DNA from: Anaerolineales bacterium UBA3905
Lineage (GTDB): Bacteria > Chloroflexota > Anaerolineae > Caldilineales > Caldilineaceae
Reading direction: 5' to 3'
NCBI GenBank assembly: GCA_002391565.1
Contig: DGFH01000301.1
Coordinates: 72,981 to 90,736, forward strand
DNA: 17,756 nt
In this document: positions 10,472 through 17,756 of the stretch, piece by piece
How positions within the stretch are numbered: position 1 is the first letter of the stretch
Layout: every line of letters starts with the position of its first letter
The notes under the pieces: model-generated
The model's input: only the letters and a program-made list of their open reading frames with translations
What the model was told of the DNA's origin: nothing
Databases searched by the model: none
Position numbers and translations under genes: made by a program

Positions 10472-13057
10472 TCAAGCAATCAGTGCAAGTTGTTTTTCAT
10501 TCAAATTGCGCAGCCAGTCGGGCGGGTGCAACAACGGCAGCGTAATCAGTTCCTTCGGCTCAACCTTGTGCAGTCCGCCGCCATAAAAACGACCATTCTG
10601 TACAACATCAGTTATCGTAATGCGATTCAATGCATCCAACAGTTCTACCATGCGCCTACGATCTCCTGCGAGCAGACGCATCAAGCCACTTCGTGGATAC
10701 AGATGGAGAAAAACATTCGTGACCAATGCATCCGACAAATTCAGGTAAAAGCGAATCGGGGTATCAGATCTGCCGCTGACGCGCCCCATGTAAGTCGCCA
10801 GGAAGAGCGATGGCTGGCGCCGCTCCGGGTAATACCAGACTTCTTTCGAGGCACACAGATAACGTTCGTGAATTTTCTGCGCAACACCTCTCTGCAAATA
10901 AGACCAGAGTCCTGGATGACGCTGCTCGACGACTTCGGGCGGCAGCGTACAGGCGAGCAGGTAGAGTGGCTGCACATCCAGTGGAGCTCCGGACTCATTG
11001 CGTTCAATCACTGCGCTGCCTAGATAGCGCGGTCCTGGCAATATCGGTTTAAGAAACTCCGCGGGGATTTCATATTCGACGACCGTCTCCGGAGTGATGA
11101 TGAAAAAGTCATTGGCGCCTGTCGCGATACCTCTCTTCACCGAAAAGAGATCACCAAGATATAATTCGGCAGAACGCCGGTTCAACTGTTGAGGGGTCTC
11201 GCTTGAAAATGTCCAGCGCGACGCTTCCAGGATGCTAGACTGCATCACCTCGCGCTTGATCGAGGGAGTTGTGACATTGCCGCCATACGTATAGACAAAG
11301 CGCGATTCACGATTGGGGCGCCGTTTTCGATATGTGACGATACACGAGGAAACCAGTGCATCATCAAATTGCACCTCGTCAGGATCAAACTGATGCAACG
11401 CCAGCAGCGTCACCCGTTGGGCAAGATACTGGCGCAGTACGCTGCCATAATTGACGGTGAAAAACTCCGTGGGGAGCAGCCAGGAAGCCACTGCGTCCTC
11501 CGCAAGCACGGCGTCAGCCAGCAGCACAAAATAGACATACAACCCCGCTAACCCACTAACCAATAAGCCCAGTTGTGCGCGCACAACCTGCTGCAACGCA
11601 ACTTTCTGCGTTGGATCGAGATGATGGTGGCGAACATAAGGGGGATTAGTGCATAAAAGATTGAAACGCCCAGCGTTGCCCGGTTCCATGGCGTAGGTCA
11701 GGAAGTCAGCGTTCACGACCTCGAGCCCGCGCTCACGCCAGAGCGCTTCGGCAACTTCAAGGTATCCCTGATCGATCTCGATGCCAACCGCCTTGCGCAG
11801 CACCCGCTCATCGAGTTCAGCCAGCAATGCGGAAAAGAATACGCCGCTACCTACCGAAGGCTCCAAAAATCGGAGATGCTCGTCAGTAGACATGTGCACC
11901 AGCGTTGCCGCCATCATTTGCCGCGCCAGTGCGTAGGGAGTGGAAAATTGACCAAGCCGGTTGCGCTCAAGAGACGACTTCGCAGTGTCAATTGCCTTCT
12001 GCATTGCAAACCGCTGCTTCTCAATGTGCTCAACTGTCGAATAGCGCTCCGATGTCGATGTTTCCTTCAGATGGCGCCCCCAATGGCGAGGTGGGCATAC
12101 CGCATCCAGATCATCGAGTCGATGTTCCCAAACCCAATCGATCCCTTCTGACGCCTCGTATCCCAGATACCCGGCATCGAAATAGCCGCAGAGCAGCAAG
12201 ATCAAAACGACTCTGTTGCCAAAGCGTGCCCGCAGCTGCGTAATCTTTTGCGCTTCCTCTTTACGACGTTTATTGGTGTTCGTGACATCGCCCGCCGACT
12301 TTGCTTCAATCATGATCGGGAGTTGACCGAGCGCAGCGTCAAACGGTTTTATCACGCAATCGATCGGCATCTTGACCGGTTTGAGTTCGCTTCCCACATA
12401 GACGTTCATGTGAAACGCAAAAGTGCCGGCGTCCATGCCGTCTAATGTGCGATTGGCGCCGGTCGGAATCTCTGTATAGCCGCGCTGGAGCAACCAACGT
12501 TTCAGTGCTGCAAGCTGGCGCTGTTCTTGGGCGTTGCGCAAAAGCGGGTCGGCAATTGCGCCAGACAGACGGTCAGCCACAACGATCACCGCTCTGTCCA
12601 GTTCCTGCAGAGTTGGCTCGCGGCCTTCTTTCAACCAGACAAACAGATCACGATCGATCAACTCACCGATAACATCACAAATGCTCTGTAAAGCGCTTTC
12701 GGCTTCAGGTTTGGGTAGTTTCGGCGGAATGCGCGGTGGATGGGACTCCTTACCTTCCATCGATTCGATCAGTGATTTACTGACATAAGAGAGACCCATC
12801 AGCCGGTCGCGCGCAAGCGGTGGCGCAGTTGTCATGCACAGAACCGATAGCAGCCCAGGACTATCGTAAAGCACTTGGGGTGACAAGTCTCTCAGATTCT
12901 GTAGCTTGTCGAGCGCATCCTGCACCTGAGCAATCCGGATCGAGCGCTGGCTGCGGTATGTTTCGGGTGCATAGCGAAGAAACCAATCGTTGTAGTAGTC
13001 AATCGACTGGCTGACATCTGCCTTCCAGAGATGTGGCTTGTCCAGGTTGATGGGCAT
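10472..13057 (-). CDS. Single-chain restriction-modification enzyme: XamI-like endonuclease + N6-adenine DNA methyltransferase
   Basis: An 861-residue protein. Residues about 15-325 resemble the XamI restriction endonuclease family: P231-I-D233, then IMIEAKSAGD at 248-257 with E251-A-K253 form a PD-(D/E)XK core, followed by TNTNKRRKEEA at 259-269, and CGYFDAGYLGYEASEG with IDWVWEHR near 290-313. Residues about 365-480 are a gamma-type adenine methyltransferase: GQFSTP at 369-374, motif I LEPSVGSGVF at 398-407, and catalytic NPPY at 471-474. The remaining 380 residues probably hold target recognition. XamI cuts GTCGAC; the same target here is inference. ATG 13057 lies 10 bp after the SDR stop with no clear ribosome site; a GTG at 13087 would overlap the SDR gene. 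The frame is intact. Sampled 60-bp lines are 47-52% GC against 65-77% in neighbours, suggesting transfer. Confidence 0.85.
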   Translation of the reverse strand: MPINLDKPHLWKADVSQSIDYYNDWFLRYAPETYRSQRSIRIAQVQDALDKLQNLRDLSPQVLYDSPGLLSVLCMTTAPPLARDRLMGLSYVSKSLIESMEGKESHPPRIPPKLPKPEAESALQSICDVIGELIDRDLFVWLKEGREPTLQELDRAVIVVADRLSGAIADPLLRNAQEQRQLAALKRWLLQRGYTEIPTGANRTLDGMDAGTFAFHMNVYVGSELKPVKMPIDCVIKPFDAALGQLPIMIEAKSAGDVTNTNKRRKEEAQKITQLRARFGNRVVLILLLCGYFDAGYLGYEASEGIDWVWEHRLDDLDAVCPPRHWGRHLKETSTSERYSTVEHIEKQRFAMQKAIDTAKSSLERNRLGQFSTPYALARQMMAATLVHMSTDEHLRFLEPSVGSGVFFSALLAELDERVLRKAVGIEIDQGYLEVAEALWRERGLEVVNADFLTYAMEPGNAGRFNLLCTNPPYVRHHHLDPTQKVALQQVVRAQLGLLVSGLAGLYVYFVLLADAVLAEDAVASWLLPTEFFTVNYGSVLRQYLAQRVTLLALHQFDPDEVQFDDALVSSCIVTYRKRRPNRESRFVYTYGGNVTTPSIKREVMQSSILEASRWTFSSETPQQLNRRSAELYLGDLFSVKRGIATGANDFFIITPETVVEYEIPAEFLKPILPGPRYLGSAVIERNESGAPLDVQPLYLLACTLPPEVVEQRHPGLWSYLQRGVAQKIHERYLCASKEVWYYPERRQPSLFLATYMGRVSGRSDTPIRFYLNLSDALVTNVFLHLYPRSGLMRLLAGDRRRMVELLDALNRITITDVVQNGRFYGGGLHKVEPKELITLPLLHPPDWLRNLNEKQLALIA

Positions 13058-13067
13058 GAGTAATCGT

Positions 13068-13820
13068 CTACTTGGCCGACTCGCCACCGTCCACCGTCAG
13101 CACGGCGCCGGTGATGAAGGAGGCGTCGTCGGAACAGAGAAAGGCCGCAGCGCGCGCGATGTCCTCCGGCGCACCGACGCGGCCAAGCGGGATCAGCGGG
13201 AGTTGCGCCTCAAAAAATTCGGCGGGCATTGCGTCGAACGCAGCGGTGTGGATCAGGCCGGGGCGGATAACGTTGGAGCGAATGCCATAGGGCGCCAGTT
13301 CAATCGCCAGACGCCGGCTGAAGGCTTCTAGCGCAGCTTTGCTCGTCACATAGGCCACGTCATCGAATTCGCCCACAGCGACGCCAATGCTGCTGATATG
13401 CAACACACAGCCGCGCGCCTCAATCAGGTGAGGACGCGCCGCCTGCACTAGGCTAAACGCTGCATCCAGATTGACGGCCAGCACTTGACGCCACAGCTCG
13501 ATGGTCATTTCATCCAGGTCAAGCCCGGCGGAGATGGCGGCATTGTTCACCAGCACATCGAGCCGGCCAAAGTGCTGGATCACCTGGCGTACAATATTGG
13601 CGGCTTCCACAGACACGTCCCCACGAATGGGCAATACGGCATAGCCAGCGCTGCGCAGCGCATCGGCATGTTTCTGCACAACGTGCCCGCGACGCCCAAC
13701 GATAGCAACCGCCGCGCCCTCCGCCGCCAGCTGCGTTGCAATCGCCGCGCCAATGCCAGTGCCGCCGCCGGTGACCAGGGCCACCTTGCCCGTGAATCTA
13801 CGCTGAATTTCAATGGTCAA
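13068..13820 (-). CDS. Short-chain dehydrogenase/reductase (classical SDR)
   Basis: A 250-residue NAD(P)-dependent oxidoreductase of the classical SDR type; substrate unknown. TGGGTGIG at 17-24 is the cofactor-binding motif, NNAA at 92-95 the structural motif, S143/S144 with Y157-V-T-S-K161 the catalytic set, and the C-terminus ends in ITGAVLTVDGG as expected. The frame is open to 13907, but the conserved part begins near the TTG at 13820, preceded by AAAGGAG (13833-13827) six bases away; that TTG is therefore the chosen start and gives a normal SDR length. It is the first gene of a tight minus-strand set with the R-M gene (10 bp gap) and purA. FabG-like activity cannot be excluded. Confidence 0.92.
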   Translation of the reverse strand: MTIEIQRRFTGKVALVTGGGTGIGAAIATQLAAEGAAVAIVGRRGHVVQKHADALRSAGYAVLPIRGDVSVEAANIVRQVIQHFGRLDVLVNNAAISAGLDLDEMTIELWRQVLAVNLDAAFSLVQAARPHLIEARGCVLHISSIGVAVGEFDDVAYVTSKAALEAFSRRLAIELAPYGIRSNVIRPGLIHTAAFDAMPAEFFEAQLPLIPLGRVGAPEDIARAAAFLCSDDASFITGAVLTVDGGESAK

Positions 13821-13826
13821 TCTTTG

Positions 13827-13833
13827 CTCCTTT
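13827..13833 (-). promoter_or_regulatory. Ribosome binding site that fixes the TTG start of the SDR gene
   Basis: AAAGGAG on the minus strand lies six bases before TTG 13820. No ATG or GTG in frame is near it, so it is the main evidence for a TTG start. Confidence 0.75.
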
Positions 13834-13864
13834 GTTTGGCGTGTGACATTGATGACGAACTTGA

Positions 13865-13912
13865 GCAGCGGCGTGAGCTCGCCGCCCGACACGCACCGCT
13901 CGCACACCGAGA
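13865..13912. repeat. 48-bp direct repeat, copy 1
   Basis: Matches 13972-14019 at 45 of 48 positions in the same orientation. It begins gcagcggcgtgagctcgccg and contains a gcggcg/cgccgc stem around tgagct. It lies between guaB and the SDR gene. Confidence 0.85.
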
Positions 13913-13916
13913 CCCT

Positions 13917-13931
13917 GCGGCTGTGAGCCGC
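13917..13931. other. Perfect 6-bp hairpin between the two 48-bp repeats
   Basis: gcggct and agccgc flank a gtg loop. It could belong to the repeat element or be part of guaB transcript termination (minus strand), but no T-run follows. Confidence 0.4.
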
Positions 13932-13971
13932 AGCTACACATCCCCGCCATCCTCACTCGTAGACGTCGCGC

Positions 13972-14019
13972 GCAGCGGCGTGAGCTCGCCGCCCGACACA
14001 CACCGCTCGTGCACCGAGA
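13972..14019. repeat. 48-bp direct repeat, copy 2
   Basis: Second copy, 107 bp from the first start to start. The three differences fall in the second half (acacacacc versus acacgcacc, and tgcacc versus cacacc). It ends 31 bp beyond the guaB stop. Confidence 0.85.
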
Positions 14020-14050
14020 ACTACGCTCGCCGCCCCAACTCGTCCTTTCC

Positions 14051-15610
<1,560 letters not shown>

Positions 15611-15645
15611 GAATGCCTCCTTGAGCCAAAATCCTTGTGTAAGGC

Positions 15646-15675
15646 ATTCTAACACTGTGACAAGCGCGCAGGCAA
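15646..15675 (-). promoter_or_regulatory. Probable guaB promoter
   Basis: Minus-strand TTGCCT (15675-15670), an 18-bp spacer, and TAGAAT (15651-15646) preceded by TGT make an extended -10 promoter. Transcription would begin near 15639, leaving a leader of about 30 nt that holds the strong AAGGAGG ribosome site before GTG 15610. Confidence 0.5.
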
Positions 15676-15771
15676 AGGGCGCAGCCAATCCAGCCGCGTT
15701 TCAAGTGGCTGTCGATGACGACGGACAGTGGTCGCGTCAATCGGCAACGCAGTCCAGCATGTTCCAGGTGT

Positions 15772-16782
15772 TTAGTCGGACGTCTCGATCTGTGACGGCA
15801 CGACGCGCAGGTTAACCACGATGGGCCGCCCCAGCCTCTGCGCCAGCGCGCCTGCCAGCTGCTTCAGCGGGCGCGTCTCACCGGAGCCGTCCATGGTGAC
15901 AACCACATTGCGGCCATTGACGTTGACGGCGATGATGTGATAGGTGGCGCCATCGAGCCAGGCATCGACCTCCTGCAGCGCGGCGCGCTCCTCCAAAGCA
16001 CTGTTAACCACATTATAGGTGGTGATGCTGAGCGGAATGGCGATCAGCAGCGTCGTCACAATCACTACAGCAAATGCACGGCGCCGCGTACGCACGTTCT
16101 CGTCGGTGATTGCCAGTCGCCCCAAGCCGCCAAGCAAAAAGGTCAGCCCACCCGCCAGCAGAATCGCCAAAAAGTTGGTGATGAACAACATCATGGCGCC
16201 GCTGGCTGGGCCCAGCTCGCCCACGCGCAGCGCAATGCCAACGACGCAAAGGGGCGGCACCAGCGAGATCGCAATCGCCACGCCACCCATCGAGTCGGCG
16301 ATCTCCTCGCGGGACATGATGAACGCGCCGGCTGCGCCCGACGCCAGCGCGGTGAGCAGCGAGAGCAGCCCCGGCGCAATGCGTGACGCAAGCTGCCCGT
16401 TCTCCGTAAACGAGATCGCAATATCCGGCACGATCCAACTTAGCGCCATCGACAGTGCGATCACGCTGATCACCCCGACCACGACCAGCGCCAGCGAACG
16501 CAGCGCGCGCTGCGCCGACCCCATCACCACCGCCGCCGTGGTCGCCATAATCGGCCCCATCAGCGGCGCCACGATCATGGCGCCGATCACCGAAGCGGTC
16601 GAGTCACTGATCAGCCCATAGGTGGCAATCGTCGCCGCCAGCAGCAGCAACACAAAGAAGTTGGTGAGGCGGCGCGCACTCTGGGGTCCCTCGATAAACA
16701 TCTTGCGTTCAAATGCTTCTACATAGTCCGGGTCAAACCCAATTTTGCGCGCCAGTGAACGAAGATCGCTGTTCGATTGCAT
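15772..16782 (-). CDS. DUF389-family membrane protein (TIGR00341-like)
   Basis: A 336-residue integral membrane protein of unknown function. Hydrophobic segments lie near 41-58, 62-86, 96-119, 135-156, 165-187, 195-221 and 236-256; a soluble C-terminal domain of about 80 residues follows. The block STASVIGAMIVAPLMGPIMA at 61-80 and ISLVPPLCVVGIAL at 172-185 are what identify the DUF389 family. ATG 16782 has GAGGTG a few bases upstream. It lies between the DUF1269 gene and guaB on the same strand with gaps of about 160 bp, each of which could hold a promoter. No function should be inferred from neighbours. Confidence 0.9.
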   Translation of the reverse strand: MQSNSDLRSLARKIGFDPDYVEAFERKMFIEGPQSARRLTNFFVLLLLAATIATYGLISDSTASVIGAMIVAPLMGPIMATTAAVVMGSAQRALRSLALVVVGVISVIALSMALSWIVPDIAISFTENGQLASRIAPGLLSLLTALASGAAGAFIMSREEIADSMGGVAIAISLVPPLCVVGIALRVGELGPASGAMMLFITNFLAILLAGGLTFLLGGLGRLAITDENVRTRRRAFAVVIVTTLLIAIPLSITTYNVVNSALEERAALQEVDAWLDGATYHIIAVNVNGRNVVVTMDGSGETRPLKQLAGALAQRLGRPIVVNLRVVPSQIETSD

Positions 16783-16827
16783 AGCACCTCAACCAACCAT
16801 TGATTGATGATTTTGTGGGAAGCCGAT

Positions 16828-16905
16828 GCGGAATCGCAGAGAGAACGTAGAGAACAGCCAGCAAAACCCGTTGTGCAGTTCCTCTGCGCATCTCTGCGAC
16901 TCCGC
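16828..16905. repeat. Inverted-repeat element, cgcagaga/tctctgcg type
   Basis: gcggaatcgcagaga (16828-16842) pairs with tctctgcgactccgc (16891-16905) at 14 of 15 positions. Less perfect pairing continues inward (gaacgtagagaac against gttcctctgcgc). It fills most of the 160-bp gap between the DUF389 and DUF1269 genes. It resembles a short dispersed repeat, a class also represented at 7307-7385 by a different family (inference). Confidence 0.65.
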
Positions 16906-16942
16906 GCCCTTGCGTCAAAGAACTGGCGCCTCAAACCGGCGC

Positions 16943-17428
16943 TTACGCCTCAAACTCCTCGCGCAACTTGGCTTCCTGCTCGGCGCTGAGATTGGACGCA
17001 ATCAGTTCCATATGCACGCCCTCAAAGGCGGCCGCTATGCGATCCTCGACAGCGTTGGCGCTGAGCAGGAAGAGCGCCGACGTGCCTTCCGTCACCTTTG
17101 CACGCACTTCTTTGATGAAGTCATCACTGATGCCGTAGTCGGCAAACTTGCCGGCCAGCGCGCCCATCGCCGCGCCGACGGCCATGCCAAAAAACGGCAC
17201 GAAGAAGATCAAGCCAAAGAGCATCCCCCAGAACGCGCCGGAAAGCGCACCCTGGCCGGTCATGCTGCCGTAGTTCTTGGTCTTCGGGCTTTTCTTGCCG
17301 GCGGGCCACGAAACCACGGCGGCGTCCTGAATCTGAATCAACTGCTGCTTCGACAGTTCTGCCAGCTTGTCGAGCGCTTCCTGCGCGCCCGTGGCTGTGT
17401 CGAACTTCCAAACGGTGAGTGTAGCCAT
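16943..17428 (-). CDS. DUF1269-family membrane protein
   Basis: A 161-residue protein recognisable as DUF1269. ATLTVWKFDTATGAQEALDK at 2-21 is the usual opening. A basic linker follows (KKSPKTKNYG, 45-54), then a glycine-rich membrane hairpin at about 60-95 (GALSGAFWGMLFGLIFFVPF, then GMAVGAAMGALAG), and an acidic soluble tail. The pattern suggests membrane insertion by a paired helix with small-residue packing. ATG 17428 starts the conserved sequence and has AAAGGA about 11 bases upstream; the frame is open to 17506. Function is unknown. It lies downstream of the LURP-one-like gene on the same strand. Confidence 0.85.
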   Translation of the reverse strand: MATLTVWKFDTATGAQEALDKLAELSKQQLIQIQDAAVVSWPAGKKSPKTKNYGSMTGQGALSGAFWGMLFGLIFFVPFFGMAVGAAMGALAGKFADYGISDDFIKEVRAKVTEGTSALFLLSANAVEDRIAAAFEGVHMELIASNLSAEQEAKLREEFEA

Positions 17429-17583
17429 ACGATACGAATCCTTTCTAAATACATGTTGATAGATCACCCGGACCCAATTGGTGGGCGAATGATACTGTAC
17501 ACACACTGATACAATTGCACCAAGTCTCGACGATTACAAACTGCCAGTGCGCCAACGGTTGCTCCCCAGCGTTTGCAGCGCTT

Positions 17584-17611
17584 CGCCCCTCGCAACTCGC
17601 CCCTCGCAACT
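17584..17611. repeat. Perfect 14-bp tandem duplication
   Basis: cgcccctcgcaact occurs twice end to end, just downstream of the LURP-one-like stop codon on the minus strand. The 14-bp period equals that of the repeat at 22-50, though the sequence differs. The rest of the 187-bp gap (17429-17615) shows no gene that I can support. Confidence 0.8.
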
Positions 17612-17615
17612 CCTG

Positions 17616-17756
17616 CTACCGCATCATGTCGATCGCCACCGTGATCGCCAGGATCACGATGTCGTTCTGGCTCGGCTCGATCTGCACGCCGTAGGTGTCT
17701 CGCACGCGGAACCACTTCCTGGAGACCTGGGCGACCTTCGTGCGTCCTTCGCCGAT
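17616..17756 (-). CDS. LURP-one-related (YxjI-like) protein, C-terminal part only
   Basis: The last 46 codons of a minus-strand gene that enters from the right edge and stops at TAG 17618-17616. The visible sequence contains KVAQVSRKWFRVRDTYGVQI and then NDIVILAITVAIDMM, which matches the end of LURP-one-related/tubby-like fold proteins: K-V-S-K-K-W-F, R-D-T-Y-G-V and a final hydrophobic A-I-D helix. The role of bacterial members is unclear. The start and most of the domain are outside the window. Identification rests on this tail alone. Confidence 0.75.
   Translation of the reverse strand: MGEGRTKVAQVSRKWFRVRDTYGVQIEPSQNDIVILAITVAIDMMR

Noticed and set aside
13058..13087. GTG start at 13087 for the R-M gene
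   Set aside because: It would overlap the SDR 3' end and adds ten Arg/Ser-rich residues; ATG 13057 is simpler, though its ribosome site is weak, so this stays uncertain.
13932..13971. Promoter for the SDR/R-M/purA set within the repeat gap
   Set aside because: I found no convincing -35/-10 pair on the minus strand between 13821 and 14050, so none is annotated even though one may exist.
13865..14019. CRISPR array
   Set aside because: Only two repeat copies, 48 bp long, with a 59-bp interval and no cas genes.
17429..17520. Promoter for the DUF1269 gene (TATCAT near 17490 on the minus strand)
   Set aside because: No acceptable -35 box at 16-18 bp and no extended -10; too weak to report.

Overview
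The window is a GC-rich bacterial chromosome segment that is almost entirely coding. Its proteins, its gene order and its short dispersed intergenic repeats (variants of 'acgtaacacgcaacacg', 'ccgcgtcatccgcgttc', 'cgcagaga...tctctgcg') suggest a filamentous Chloroflexota, most likely near Caldilineaceae. That placement is inference: there is no rRNA or other marker gene here. No tRNA, CRISPR array or transposase gene was seen, and no gene-free stretch exceeds about 255 bp.

Layout. 106-600 (+) is a YbaK/EbsC-type aminoacyl-tRNA deacylase, followed by a hairpin-bearing gap and an acyl-CoA dehydrogenase (774-1952, +). Converging on that with a 4-bp gap is a two-domain protein (1957-3435, -). It joins a degenerate histidine-phosphatase-like domain to a class I SAM methyltransferase. 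Upstream of it lies a thioredoxin-like [2Fe-2S] ferredoxin (3541-3975, -) whose promoter predicts a leaderless mRNA. Divergent from it is urocanate hydratase (4228-5883, +), then a carbohydrate/glycerol-phosphate-type ABC importer without its ATPase: lipoprotein binding protein, hairpin element, two permeases (5956-9167, +).

From 9171 onward every gene is on the minus strand. In transcription order these are a LURP-one-like protein (partial, at the right edge), a DUF1269 membrane protein, a DUF389 membrane protein, IMP dehydrogenase (guaB), a repeat-rich 230-bp gap, an SDR oxidoreductase, an 861-residue restriction-modification fusion, and adenylosuccinate synthase (purA). guaB and purA are the two branch enzymes that take IMP to GMP and AMP. 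The R-M gene sits between the SDR gene and purA with gaps of only 10 and 29 bp, so it is probably co-transcribed with purA.

The most interesting item is the R-M gene. It has an N-terminal XamI-like PD-(D/E)XK nuclease, then a gamma-type N6-adenine methyltransferase, then a long C-terminal region likely to recognise the target, all in one chain. Its sampled GC content is clearly below its neighbours, and the XamI target GTCGAC occurs only once in the window by hand scan. Other points of note are the phosphatase-like/methyltransferase fusion that lacks key phosphatase residues, the leaderless ferredoxin promoter, the hairpin between the binding-protein and permease genes, and a 48-bp repeat pair between guaB and the SDR gene.
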